A stretch of 64,000 bases of DNA from Pelagicoccus mobilis. GTDB lineage: Bacteria; Verrucomicrobiota; Verrucomicrobiia; Opitutales; Opitutaceae. Numbering within the stretch: position 1 is the first letter of the stretch; each line of letters starts with the position of its first letter. The notes under the pieces were generated by a model. It saw only the letters and a program-made list of their open reading frames with translations. It did not search any database and was not told where the DNA came from. This document shows positions 18,139 through 28,700 of this stretch, in pieces. The translations under genes and the position numbers were made by a program. The DNA is taken from contig NZ_JAENIL010000004.1 in NCBI RefSeq assembly GCF_016595505.1, positions 168,130 to 232,129 of the forward strand, given 5' to 3'.

Positions 18139-21100
18139 ATGCATTGGGCCATATACCTCAAACAGACTCTATTCTACGTTCTCGCCACAATCTCGATCAT
18201 CACCGCAGGGACGTCGAGGGAGACCATCAATCTCAACGATGAGTGGAGCTTCCACCTCGGAGACCTCGATGGCGCCCAAGCACCTTCCTTTACCGACGAC
18301 GACTGGCGTGTTCTTTCCGTCCCCCATGACTGGGCCTTCGAAGCCGCATTCCGGCCAAACGCCGCACAAACAGATCGCGGCGGGTACAAGCCCGGAGGCA
18401 TCGGCTGGTACCGACGCGAAATCGAAATGCCCGAGTCTTGGAAAGGCAAAGCCATCCGCATCCAATTCGATGGTATCTATATGGACAGCCAAGTCTGGCT
18501 AAACGGGGAAAAACTCGGCGGCATGCCCTACGGCTACCTCTCCTTCGGCTTCGACATCGCCTCCAAACTCAAGCCCGGGAAAAACACCCTCGCCATCCGC
18601 GTCGACAACTCCAAGGAGCCGAGCGCTCGCTGGTACCACGGCTGCGGCATCTACGCTCCAGTCAATCTCGTCGTCACCGAGCCAGAACGCATCGCCCACG
18701 ACGGCATCTACATCACGACGCCAGAGATCACCGACGAAGAGGCCTCCGTCCAAATCGAAACCGAAATCGACGCTCCCAAAACTAAGGGCCTCACCCTCGT
18801 CACCCGAATTATCTCCCCTGAAGGTAAGGAAGTCGCCCAAGCAAAAACGCGTCTCGACTCCGCTACTACAACCCAAACGATCCGTGTCCCCTCTCCACAA
18901 CGATGGGACGTCGATTCCCCTTCCCTATACACTTGCGTTAGCCAAATCGTGAAAGGCGGCAAAGTCCGCGACACCGTCGAAACCCGCTTCGGCATACGCC
19001 AGATCGCATGGGAAACCGAAACCGGATTCTGGCTCAACGGACGCAACCTCAAGCTCAAAGGCGTCGCCGACCATCTCGAATGCGGCCCCGTCGGAGCGGC
19101 TTCACCCGAGGCAATCATTCGCTGGAAACTCGAACTCCTCAAGTCGATGGGCGTAAACGCCGTGCGTACCGCCCACAACCCACAAGTCCCGGCGTTCTAC
19201 GATATTTGCGATGAAATCGGCATGCTGGTCATGGACGAGATTTTCGACGGCTGGCGCAAAAAGGCAGACCAAGACTACGGCGCCCGATTCTTCGACCAAC
19301 ATTGGGAAGCCGACCTAAGGACCTGGCTCAAACGCGACCGCAACCACCCTTCCATCATCATCTACAGTGTAGGCAATGAAACCCGCGGGGAAGTCGGAGC
19401 TGATATTGTCAAAGTCTGCCACGAAGTCGATCCCACCCGCCCGGTCACTTCTGGTCACGCCGCACCTGACGTGATGGATGTTCACGGCGTCAACGGCGGC
19501 TCGGAACGCCAACGTTTTTATAAAAAATTGGAGCTCCACCACCCCTTTATCGCCACCGAAGCCCCACACACCTGGCAAGTGAGGGGATACTACCGCAGCC
19601 GTACCTGGTGGCGTGATGGCTACCCCAACAAAAAACAAGATCCCTTCCCCCTGCCCGACCTCACGGAAAAGGAAATCTTCACTTACGACTGGGCACCCGC
19701 CTCCGAGAAAACCTCATCCAAACAGGTATTCAATTCCTCATACGACAACGCCATGGTCCGTATCTCAGCCCGCAAGAACTGGGAACTCATGCGCGACCTT
19801 CCCTGGTACTCCGGCCATTTCCGTTGGACTGGATTCGACTACCTCGGCGAAGCTGGATACGTCCACGGCGGATGGCCCTTCCGCGCTTTCATGGGTGGAG
19901 CGCTCGACCTAGCAGGATTCAAAAAAGACCTCTTCTATTTCTACCAAAGCCAATGGACCAACAAGCCCATGGTCCACCTCCTGCCCCATTGGACACACCC
20001 GAAAATGGAGCACGGCACCCTCATCCCGGTCTGGGCCTATTCCAACGCCGACGAAGTCGAACTGTTTCTAAACGGGCGCTCTCTCGGCAAGAACAAGCCG
20101 GGCACTCAAGCCTTGGAAATGCAATGCGAGTGGTTCGTCCCATGGGAACCCGGCACCCTAGAAGCCGTTGCATACAAGGACGGCGTTGAAGTCGCCCGCG
20201 CCAAGCACGTCACCGCCGAAACTCCGGCACGTATCACTGGATTCAAAAAATCGATACAAGCAACAAACGGAGAACCAGAGGTTGCTGTCGTAACCGTCAA
20301 GCAACAAGACAAGAATAGAAACTTCTACCCTTATGGCGAAAACCGTATCGCCTTCCACCTCGAAGGCCCCGCCAAAATCCTCTCCCTTGAAAACGGAAAC
20401 CCTGTCGATACCGAGCCCAACTTCGGACAAAGCTCACGCCGAGCTTTCTTCGGAGCCCTTCGCGCCTTTGTCCAACCCACCCAAGAGAAGGGAGACATCG
20501 TCTTGCGGGCTGGAGCGATCTTAGGTGAGCGACGCCAACTTACCTCCGATCTTGTATCCATCAACGTCAGGACCGTCGCTATTCGCGGAGCCAAAAGCGA
20601 AAACAAGCTACGTATCCACTACACAACCGATGGCTCGACGCCCACCACCGAAAGTCCACGCTACAAAAAGCCATTCCCCGTCTCACTCGGTACAACCGTC
20701 AAAGCGCTTGTTCTAAACAAGGGGGAAACGCTCTTCACCCTTGAAGAAACATTTGCCGAGAACCTCGGGCTGCACTGGTACGCCCCCGGTGAAAAGACCA
20801 CCGTCGACGCCTCAGGCCTCCAAGCCGAAGACGCCAAGCTCTCACAAAACTGCAAAAGCGATATGGTGGTATCCGGCCACTACGGTACCGGTTACGCCAT
20901 CGTCCCCCCAGGAGACTCCGTCCAGTTCTATCAGGAGAACGACGGTAGCAACGGCCAATACGCCCTACGCATCCGCTACCAATCAAGTAGAGAGACCAGT
21001 ATTGAGCTAAAAGTGAATGACTACGATGTACAAACACTTGAGGCCAAGAACACGAAAGCGAAGTGGAAGCAAATCACTTCGACTGGACGGATTCTCAACG

Positions 21101-21180
21101 GTGGAAACCATATCCAGATCAAGAATACAGGAGAAACCGACATTCTCCTCGACGAGCTAGAAGTCAGCAGCAACTTCTAA
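18139..21180 (+). CDS. GH2 beta-glycosidase A with C-terminal binding domains
   Basis: Exported glycoside hydrolase of family 2 (beta-galactosidase-like), 1013 residues. After a signal peptide come the sugar-binding sandwich (about 28-190, with VPHDW and GGIGWYRRE), the Ig-like domain (about 195-295) and the TIM barrel (about 300-590). The acid/base is Glu414 in SVGNE and the nucleophile Glu474 in IATEAPH. A DUF4982-type domain (about 610-690) and a further sandwich follow. A CHB_HEX_C-like segment comes next (HYTTDGSTPTTESPRYK, about 815-860). The C-terminus is a CBM6/35-like jelly roll (about 890-1010, beginning LQAEDAKL). It probably removes beta-linked galactose or a related sugar. It is the only plus-strand enzyme gene, divergent from sulfatase B. 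Its codon third positions are C-rich and its GC is higher than that of neighbours. The substrate is not proven. Confidence 0.9.
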   Translation: MHWAIYLKQTLFYVLATISIITAGTSRETINLNDEWSFHLGDLDGAQAPSFTDDDWRVLSVPHDWAFEAAFRPNAAQTDRGGYKPGGIGWYRREIEMPESWKGKAIRIQFDGIYMDSQVWLNGEKLGGMPYGYLSFGFDIASKLKPGKNTLAIRVDNSKEPSARWYHGCGIYAPVNLVVTEPERIAHDGIYITTPEITDEEASVQIETEIDAPKTKGLTLVTRIISPEGKEVAQAKTRLDSATTTQTIRVPSPQRWDVDSPSLYTCVSQIVKGGKVRDTVETRFGIRQIAWETETGFWLNGRNLKLKGVADHLECGPVGAASPEAIIRWKLELLKSMGVNAVRTAHNPQVPAFYDICDEIGMLVMDEIFDGWRKKADQDYGARFFDQHWEADLRTWLKRDRNHPSIIIYSVGNETRGEVGADIVKVCHEVDPTRPVTSGHAAPDVMDVHGVNGGSERQRFYKKLELHHPFIATEAPHTWQVRGYYRSRTWWRDGYPNKKQDPFPLPDLTEKEIFTYDWAPASEKTSSKQVFNSSYDNAMVRISARKNWELMRDLPWYSGHFRWTGFDYLGEAGYVHGGWPFRAFMGGALDLAGFKKDLFYFYQSQWTNKPMVHLLPHWTHPKMEHGTLIPVWAYSNADEVELFLNGRSLGKNKPGTQALEMQCEWFVPWEPGTLEAVAYKDGVEVARAKHVTAETPARITGFKKSIQATNGEPEVAVVTVKQQDKNRNFYPYGENRIAFHLEGPAKILSLENGNPVDTEPNFGQSSRRAFFGALRAFVQPTQEKGDIVLRAGAILGERRQLTSDLVSINVRTVAIRGAKSENKLRIHYTTDGSTPTTESPRYKKPFPVSLGTTVKALVLNKGETLFTLEETFAENLGLHWYAPGEKTTVDASGLQAEDAKLSQNCKSDMVVSGHYGTGYAIVPPGDSVQFYQENDGSNGQYALRIRYQSSRETSIELKVNDYDVQTLEAKNTKAKWKQITSTGRILNGGNHIQIKNTGETDILLDELEVSSNF

Positions 21181-21248
21181 GTTTACATTCACAATGTCTA
21201 GTGTGGGATCAGCGAACTATCTCACACTTTCCTGTGGTTTGAAATCAA

Positions 21249-21311
21249 GTGGGAAGCGGCCTTGTGCCGCGATTTGGAGCGAAATATTCGCGACACAAGG
21301 TCGCTTCCCAC
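21249..21311. repeat. REP-like inverted repeat (BIME-type)
   Basis: A 24-base arm at 21249-21272 (starting GTGGGAAGCG, ending GCCGCGA) is matched in reverse at 21288-21311 with two mismatches, around a 15-base AT-rich centre. The arms resemble REP sequences of other bacteria in the GTGGGA-GCGGCCTTG-CGCGA pattern. It sits in the gap between convergent genes (GH2 A and the esterase), the usual place for such elements, and can form a strong stem on either RNA strand. No RAYT transposase is in the window. Confidence 0.7.
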
Positions 21312-21357
21312 AAAATATCTATGTGTAACGAACTTAGTTGGCACTAAATTAGAGCTT

Positions 21358-22254
21358 CTATCTTTCCGACGATTTACCGACCTTAAACAATTGTTCATTC
21401 GTCTTCGGAGACAAAGTTGGTTCTCCTTCCAAGTACCCTAGTTCGACGAGGAAACGATCGGCTTCAATCAATGTAAGATCCTTCCATGGCTGCCTGTTAA
21501 AAAACGCATGATCTTTGCCAGGAGCCATCCACAGCTCCAGGCCATCATATTGGAGCGACTCCAATTTCTGCTCAACCTCAGCCCACCCTTTTAACCACTT
21601 GTCTTTTGTCCCAAAAAATACAACGGCTGGCGGAAAATTCTCTTTGAGATGCTTTAGGATATGGACTTCGGGATCCCGAGAATCGACCGCCCCGAATGCA
21701 GGATTGAACAAGACGTACGCTGCTACCGATGTATCGTAGGCATCCGAATCATTAGGGTCGTTCAATCCCGGATTATTAGTCGCTAGCATACAGATATGTC
21801 CACCAGCAGATCCTCCTCCCGCGATGATTTTTTCGGGGTCAATTCCTAACTGGTTTCCGTTTTCCTTCATCCACCGGATCGCGCTCTTTGCATCCACAAT
21901 ACAGACACGCTTCCGAGATACCCCTTCAACTTGATCCTTCTGCTTTCCAGCAAGGGTATAGCTCGCAGTCGCCGCTACTAGACCGCGACTGGCAAAATAT
22001 GCGGATTGGTAACGAAAGGCCTTCAATGACCCCTTTCCCCAGCCACCGCCGTGAAAGAGAATCATAGCGGGTCTCTTGTCCGAAGGTTCCCAGTCTTCCG
22101 GAAAATAGATCTCCACATCCAACGTCACGCCGTTCGCCTCCTTGTATGTATAAGCCTTCCCCGGTGCGGGATCGGCGGCTTGATTGGCACAAACTGAAAA
22201 ACTCGAAATCAGGAGAAATGAGAGTAAGGCAACGATAAATCTCTTTGACGTCAT
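21358..22254 (-). CDS. Secreted alpha/beta-hydrolase esterase
   Basis: Carbohydrate esterase-type alpha/beta-hydrolase of 298 residues. The start is taken at 22254 (MTSKRFIVALLSFLLISSFS), which begins with a good signal peptide; an upstream in-frame ATG at 22290 adds an unlikely leader. The oxyanion motif HGGGWGKG and the nucleophile elbow GGGSAGG with Ser149 are those of the hormone-sensitive-lipase / BD-FAE group. PGKDHAFFN near the C-terminus carries the catalytic His. It probably removes acetyl or other acyl esters from the polysaccharide. It is the last gene of the long minus-strand run, 153 bases after receptor 2 and behind a terminator. It is a paralogue of the N-terminal half of the esterase-GH29 fusion (48800-51070). 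Confidence 0.85.
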   Translation of the reverse strand: MTSKRFIVALLSFLLISSFSVCANQAADPAPGKAYTYKEANGVTLDVEIYFPEDWEPSDKRPAMILFHGGGWGKGSLKAFRYQSAYFASRGLVAATASYTLAGKQKDQVEGVSRKRVCIVDAKSAIRWMKENGNQLGIDPEKIIAGGGSAGGHICMLATNNPGLNDPNDSDAYDTSVAAYVLFNPAFGAVDSRDPEVHILKHLKENFPPAVVFFGTKDKWLKGWAEVEQKLESLQYDGLELWMAPGKDHAFFNRQPWKDLTLIEADRFLVELGYLEGEPTLSPKTNEQLFKVGKSSER

Positions 22255-22320
22255 AATGGATGAAATGAGTGTGTCTAAAAATGGAAACAAGTTTCAAAAG
22301 TGATTTTGGAATCCCAAAAG

Positions 22321-22360
22321 CAAAAAACACCGCCAACCTCTTCAGAAAGTTGACGGTGTT
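22321..22360 (-). terminator. Rho-independent terminator after receptor 2
   Basis: On the minus strand AACACCGTCAAC (22360-22349) pairs with GTTGGCGGTGTT (22337-22326), twelve pairs with one wobble and an 11-base loop, followed directly by T residues (TTTTTTG to 22321). This is the clearest terminator in the window. It separates receptor 2 from the esterase and would favour receptor expression. Confidence 0.8.
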
Positions 22361-22407
22361 CGAATTTGATAACTGAGCTTCGGCCTTATCGGCCTAGCGA
22401 CCAGTTC

Positions 22408-25392
22408 TTAAAAATCAGTCTGAATGGAGAAGACGAATTCTCGAGGAGCGAACACAACAGTGGATTCGTAATGCCCATCGTAGATCATGTTAATGGGTGA
22501 CCACTCAACCTCGTCACGGAAGGCGTTTCGCACATTGACTTGGAAGCGGTAGTTACGCTGACCGATCTTCGTTTTGTAACTCGCATTCAGATCCGTAGAG
22601 AAATTATCACTACCATAGACATTGTTTCCATCTAAATCCTGAGTAATCACTGGCTTGTCGACGTATCGCAGTCCACCGCCAATGGTTAATCCCTTCAGGT
22701 TTCCATCGTTGAAGCGGTAAGTCGTAAAGAGGTTCGCCTTGTTACGACGCAACCCGATCACACGGTCTGACTCGCGGAGCACTTCGTTGAGACGGCTTTG
22801 AAAACCATCGATTTCATCCTGGAGAGTGCTTCCACCGTCGTTGGTTTCTACCGTATCAAGATAGCTGAGACCGTCCGGATCATTAGGATCAACCCGATCG
22901 AAGGAATTCCAGAAAGGAAGAGCGGTATCGTTTGCCCACTTCTGGATGCGCGGCGCTACGTTGTTTACTTCGCGATCCGTCCAAGAGTAGTTCAAGCGTA
23001 CATTCCAGTTGTCAGTTAGACGCCCAGTCAGGTTGACCTCATAGCCTTCCGTTTCTGAATCGACAGTCAATCCGGTTCCTTGCACTCGATAGGAATCGCC
23101 CTCCGCTGCAGTGATCAGGCCATGATCAACAAGAGCGTCCACAATGCGATCCTGACGCATCGATACCCAGCTTTGTACACTTTCCAGTTCGGTCTCATTG
23201 GTCTGTGCCGCCTCGAAAGCAGAAGCAGACAGATAGAGGCGGTTATCGAGAAACGAAGCTCTGAATCCAAAGTCATTCCCCTTGCCCTTAGTAGTGTCAT
23301 TAAACGCGCCATCTGGCACGTAACGTATTGCTAACGTGGGGACACCTATACTTTCGGAATCATTGTAGAAAACCGAGAAATTAGGAGTGAAGTGATAGAC
23401 GCCTCCAATCAGAGAAGTATCACCTGAATAGGAAGTGAATGAAGCGCTTTCTGTATCTCGCACGACTCCTAGCTCTGTCTTCTTGCTCCCATGAAAGGTG
23501 AAGTCGACATCGTCTTTTCGGGTTCCGTACGTTGTGACAAAGCGGCCATCCAACCAGTAGTTTTGCATAGCGAACATGTGCGAATCATTGGAACGAACAT
23601 AGTCGTCGCGGCGTTGGAAGGTACGGAACTCGGTAGTCAAGCTCGCCCCATCATCCAATGTAACGTTTACTGGAGCCCAATCCGCAACGATGTAGTCAAG
23701 CGGATTGTTCAGATCAGTGACATAGTGGCGACGATAGAATCGATTTCGCCCATCGGTGATGTTCGCATCGCCAGGTCTGGGCAAAACGCCGTCAATCAAA
23801 GCCATCTCCCGCTGCTGGTCCAGCTCGCGAGTGTACTCGTTTTCCTCGTACAAAAAACCAAAACGGTGCCGCCCAAGAATATTTCCCATCTTCTCAGAAT
23901 TTAGTTTTTCCCGCAGATCTAGCTCGTAGGAAGCTGTAATACGGCCCGCATCATAGAGCTCTGGCGTTTCGGTTTGTTGATAGTTCGTCTCGAAATACGG
24001 AAGTCCCGCATACTCGTTAACAACGGGATTGTTGCGATCTGGCAGGTTGTCGGTCGCGCTGGCGGAGGGCAACCAGAGATTCGGATCGCCTTCGAGGTTC
24101 GAAACGAAATTTGAGCGAACCATCCAATCGACATCGTTGCGAGTTGCGGATAGCTCGACATGGAAGTCCTCTGTAATCTCCTGCTGGATACTGATGAACT
24201 TGTTCTCGATCTTATTGTCACGAAAAGCGCCTGGGCCGAGTACATTGACGGCAAATATGCCATCCGGCTCCGTTACAACACTTCGTCCTCCATTAAAAAA
24301 GGTAAGAGTGCTACCATCGGGAAGCGCGCCAACTTCCTTTGGCCACTCAGCACGAACCATCCCGCGATAGTTTGCCACAGAGTTACTCTGCTCGTTCAAA
24401 ACCCAGTAGGCATCCCCTTTGGAGTTATTGGTACCTATCAATTGCTTGAGATACTGATGCTCATCAGAATCGAGATCCGGATTGAATGTACCATTCTTTC
24501 GAAGGCCCCAACCGCCAGCCAAGAGAGGCGCTCCAGCATCCTGCCATTTCTCGGCGCGATTGAAAAAAGTGAGCGGTCGAGCCTTCTCCGACTTTTGCTC
24601 GTAGTTTTCGTACTCAAGCGAAAGAGTCGTCTTCTCAAACGGCTTATAAGTGAGAGCTACGGAATAGGCGTCGCGATCATCGAAGGTGTAGGTTCTCCAC
24701 CCTTCTTCTTCATGATGAAGCGCGTTGAGCCTGACCGCTAGCTTGTCCTCAAGGACGACATGATTGTAGTCGAATTCGACCCGGTTCTTGATCTCTGTAC
24801 CGCGGCTGAGCTTTATGGAGCCGGAGTTCTTGTTGACCTGCGCCTTTTTGGTCGAGGCGTTGATGATGCCGCCCGGAGACCCGAATCCGAAAAGAATAGC
24901 GTTCGGGCCACGCGATTCGTCAAGACGTTCAATGTTGTAGGAATCGGAAGCGTGATTGTAATCGAAATAGTTTCGAGCTCGAGTCGCGGAAAGACCGCGA
25001 ATGCGGAAGTTGAATCCCGATGAAGCTTGCACAGAAAGATTTCCAAGACCGTGTCGGGTGTCTTCCGTCGATTCGATCAGGTTGTTTGAATACACGGCAA
25101 CATCAGCGAGATCGGTGACGCCGAGATCATCCATGAACTCCTTGGTGAAGACATCGACCACTGAGGAAACGTCCTTCAGCGAAGTATTGAGTCGCGAACC
25201 AGCGAGCGTATTGGCGGCACGGTAACCGCTGTCTTTTGAACCGTCCACCTGGAAGGGGCTAAGCTCGAAGATGTCTTCCTCTTCCGCATCAGTCGTATCG
25301 CTCTGCGACCAAACCATACTTGGAGCAGTTAGCAGCAGTAGGGCTAAACCAATCGGCTGCGAAGTTTTTAGGAGGGGCTTCTTTTTCATCAT
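22408..25392 (-). CDS. TonB-dependent outer-membrane receptor 2
   Basis: Outer-membrane TonB-dependent receptor of 994 residues from the ATG at 25392 (MMKKKPLLKTSQ). The longer reading from 25443 adds 17 residues lacking signal-peptide character. A signal peptide ends near SMVWSQ. The plug begins with LSPFQVDGSKDSGYRAANT and LAGSRLNTSLKDVSS and holds SRGPNAILFGFGSPGGIIN. The barrel ends in ...QTDF, an aromatic BAM signal. It follows HTCS2 on the same strand, so HTCS2 is its likely regulator, and precedes the esterase. No SusD partner is encoded. It is the shortest and most divergent of the three receptors, which suggests a different oligosaccharide ligand; this is inference. Confidence 0.93.
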   Translation of the reverse strand: MMKKKPLLKTSQPIGLALLLLTAPSMVWSQSDTTDAEEEDIFELSPFQVDGSKDSGYRAANTLAGSRLNTSLKDVSSVVDVFTKEFMDDLGVTDLADVAVYSNNLIESTEDTRHGLGNLSVQASSGFNFRIRGLSATRARNYFDYNHASDSYNIERLDESRGPNAILFGFGSPGGIINASTKKAQVNKNSGSIKLSRGTEIKNRVEFDYNHVVLEDKLAVRLNALHHEEEGWRTYTFDDRDAYSVALTYKPFEKTTLSLEYENYEQKSEKARPLTFFNRAEKWQDAGAPLLAGGWGLRKNGTFNPDLDSDEHQYLKQLIGTNNSKGDAYWVLNEQSNSVANYRGMVRAEWPKEVGALPDGSTLTFFNGGRSVVTEPDGIFAVNVLGPGAFRDNKIENKFISIQQEITEDFHVELSATRNDVDWMVRSNFVSNLEGDPNLWLPSASATDNLPDRNNPVVNEYAGLPYFETNYQQTETPELYDAGRITASYELDLREKLNSEKMGNILGRHRFGFLYEENEYTRELDQQREMALIDGVLPRPGDANITDGRNRFYRRHYVTDLNNPLDYIVADWAPVNVTLDDGASLTTEFRTFQRRDDYVRSNDSHMFAMQNYWLDGRFVTTYGTRKDDVDFTFHGSKKTELGVVRDTESASFTSYSGDTSLIGGVYHFTPNFSVFYNDSESIGVPTLAIRYVPDGAFNDTTKGKGNDFGFRASFLDNRLYLSASAFEAAQTNETELESVQSWVSMRQDRIVDALVDHGLITAAEGDSYRVQGTGLTVDSETEGYEVNLTGRLTDNWNVRLNYSWTDREVNNVAPRIQKWANDTALPFWNSFDRVDPNDPDGLSYLDTVETNDGGSTLQDEIDGFQSRLNEVLRESDRVIGLRRNKANLFTTYRFNDGNLKGLTIGGGLRYVDKPVITQDLDGNNVYGSDNFSTDLNASYKTKIGQRNYRFQVNVRNAFRDEVEWSPINMIYDGHYESTVVFAPREFVFSIQTDF

Positions 25393-25743
25393 AGAGGTCA
25401 ATGGGGTCATCAAGTTTGCATGAGAGCAGTTGTCAGCGTCCATCCGCCTAACGGTTTCCTCGTTGTGCGTTTCATGGGGTACTCGGCATGCACTGCTCAG
25501 TTTTCTGTATCCTCCTTACTCTAATCCAATGGCCTCAATTCGGGTTATGAATTTCGAAGCAATAACTTGATTCGGTGAAGCAAGCGCGCAAAGCGCTCCC
25601 TTTCTTTCTACACGCCAACAACTTAAGACCTCTATTATTCTCGTAAAAACAGCACCTGAACGCATTTCCTATGCTCAAATTACGAGGAGCAACACGACCC
25701 CAAACTCGTCAAAGCCACAGATCGACAGTCGCACCGTTATGGC
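25393..25743. promoter_or_regulatory. Gap of 351 bases upstream of receptor 2
   Basis: This gap between the HTCS2 stop and the receptor 2 start probably holds the receptor promoter and the HTCS2 operator. TAACGGTTT at 25449-25457 repeats, in opposite orientation, a 9-mer found before receptor 1. AGCGC-GCAAA-GCGCT forms a small palindrome in its middle. No gene, RNA or confident promoter boxes were seen. Confidence 0.35.
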
Positions 25744-28700
25744 CTACTCTCCGGTCGAATCTTTGTAGCGCGCGGCGAACTCCGAAGGTGGCACTCCAAA
25801 CTCCGCTTTGAATATTCGACTGAAGTAGCTGAGGTCCAAAATCCCTACGAACTCCAAGGTTTGCGAAACCGTGACCTTGCCTGATTTGAGCAGCTGAGCA
25901 GCTCGCTTGATTCGAAGGCTGCGTATGAAGATGTTTGGCCCCTGATCCACCAGAGCTTTGAGCTTCCGGTTCAAGGTCGAGCGACTCATCCCCATTGCAG
26001 AAGCGAACTCCCCTACGCCAAACTCGCTATCCCGCATATTGTCTTCCACTACCTTGATCGCCTTTCTTAGGATCGTCTCATCGGCAGAGGTCACCGTAAG
26101 TTCTGTTGGCTCGACCGCCAACTTCTCCGCAAACAGTTTCCTCAACTGACGACGGCTCTCCAGGAGGTTCTGAACCCTCGCCTTTAGCTGACGCAGCTTG
26201 ACCGGTTTCGGGAAATAAGCGTCCGCTCCAGCTTCGATGCCTTCTACGCTATGTTCCTCCGCGCTCTTCGCGGTCAGCATGATCACGGGAATGTGCGAAG
26301 TGTTAGACTCCGATTTAATCTTACGACACAACTCGAAACCATCCATCTCCGGCATCATGACATCCGTGATGATCAAGTCCGGGTTCGCCTCATCGGCAAC
26401 GCGGAATCCTTCCGCGCCATCCGCCGCTTGCAGGATCTCAAACTCCTCGCCGAGCTTAGATTTCATGAAAAGGAGCAGGTCCTCGTTGTCTTCAACTAAT
26501 AGGACACTCGATCGCCGTTGCCCCTCATCGCTAGCTCCTGAGCTTGCCTCCGCTTCCTCGGCCTCATGCTCCAGCTCAGAGACGGATCCCCCATCTTTCG
26601 AAAAGCGATCCAATGGTAAACGTACAGTTACACGAGTACCTTTCTTGCCAGGGTGAATCGGCGAATTGAAACTGATTTCGCCCCCCCACAAGGCTACCAA
26701 CTGGTTCACCAACGCGAGCCCGATCCCAAAGCCTCCACTCTTATCCAATTCTGGGCGCACACGATAAAAAGGTTTCGTAATCGCATCGATCTCGTGAGGA
26801 GGAATGCCAATCCCGCTGTCCTCGACAACGAGAGTACCCATATGATCTCCCTCAAACTCCGATACATTAAACCCAATGCGAATCGCCCCTCCCTCTGGCG
26901 TATACTTCACCGCATTTGTAAGCAAGTTGTCTACGATCTTTTGAAGCTTATCTCCATCGTAAGTACATTCCCAATACGGCGGGTCACACTCCAAAGCTAG
27001 CGACTGTCCCTTCCTCTTCCATAGAGGCTCCTCCGTCATCACAGCATCCTTTACAAAACCCACAATCTCGCCGCTCTCAGGACGATACCGAGCCTTGCCT
27101 AAATCGAGCTTCCTAAACTGGAGCAATTGATCTACCAACCCTTGCATCTTGCGGGCGTTTCGGAGGGCGAGTTGGAGCAACCCCCGTTTATCTTCAGGTT
27201 TACCCTCCTCTTCCAGCAGGCTTTCAAGCGGGCCTACGATTACCGACAAAGGATTCCGCAATTCGTGGGAAATGTTGGTAAAGAAATCCAGTTTAAACTC
27301 CTCCATGGCAATCGCGGCCCGGACTCTAGCTTTAAAGAGAGCTACCAACAAAAACACGAAACCGCCCACGGACGTAATTACCAGAACGATAAACCAACCT
27401 CGCTTCCACACAGGTGGCACGACATTCAAAGTCACCACCGCAGGCGTCGAATCAATGTTCCAGTCGCGATCTCGTGCCCGCACTTCGAATACATGATTGC
27501 CACTCGACATATTGGGTATCGCTACACTCGTCTTAGTAGAAAATGCAGACCATGGCTGGCCGTTCATTCGCCATGAAAACTCAATCTCATCCTTCGGGGT
27601 GAGCGACCACGAGTCACTGCCCTCCCAGGTTACGACAAGCGGACTACCCTCGGGCACACCATTCGCATATTCCAACAATTTCGTTTCCGGAGGAGCACGG
27701 TCAGCTTGATAGCGCACCGAACGAAATTCAGCTTTATGAGCAAAGTTTTTCTCCCTGAGCATCAACCAATCCCGGTGACTGTTGGTGAACCACAAAGAGC
27801 CATCCACACCCTCCCGAAGCGTCCCTCCCTCTCTTTGAAGCTTAAGATCCTTTAAGAAGCTCGGTTGCGACCATCCCTTACCATCGTAGCGACAGACACC
27901 TTCCGCAGTAGCCGCCCAAACCCCTTCGTTACGCTTGCCTTCAAGCATGTACACTACTTGGTCGCTCGCCAAACCATCGACCTTTCGAAACAGGTCCCAA
28001 TCGCTTCCATCGTACCTGTAAACACCGCGTCCCCAGAGAGCAGCCCATACCTGATTCTCCTGATCTACGAGTAGATGATCGATCCATTTGCGCTCAAACT
28101 GCTCAAACCTCTCTTCTCCAAATATCCGATTCCCAGAAACCTTAGCCAAGAAGTTTGCTCCAACCCAAAAGCCATCATCCTCACGCTCTACAATGGTAGC
28201 TGATCGATACGGAAAAAGCGGAGACTCCAGGTGCGAACTACCGTAGCGCCCGTCCTCTTTCCGAAACGCAACCACTCCTCCCTTGTTGCTTCCCGCTCCA
28301 CTACCTTCGGAGCCCGCTCCAAAAAGAATTGCTCCTTCTGTAGATTCTAGAACTCCCAAGTGGCTAAATCGCGTCGACACCCCTGAAAACGATTCCTGAC
28401 GCCACGAACGCCCGTCGAAATACGAAACAGCAGCCTCACCATTCTGACTCCCTGACGCCCAAACAGTCCCGTCGCTCGATACAATCACACGATTCGGATA
28501 CTCAATCACCCCATCCTCTACACCGTAAGCAGTCCATTGATCCGACTTGCGATCCCAAGAGATCACCCGCCTATCGTAGTGGATAAACCAGCGCACTTGA
28601 TCATCGGTTTCGTGCTGAAAACTTAAATACTTAAAATCCCCCCATCTTTCACTTGAAAGATCCACAACGAACGCATTCGAAGTTCTCCCCCCCAACAGCA

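Noticed and set aside
25560..25620. Possible terminator AGCGC-GCAAA-GCGCT followed by CTTTCTTTC on the plus strand
   Set aside because: No plus-strand gene ends nearby, and on the minus strand no T-run follows the stem.
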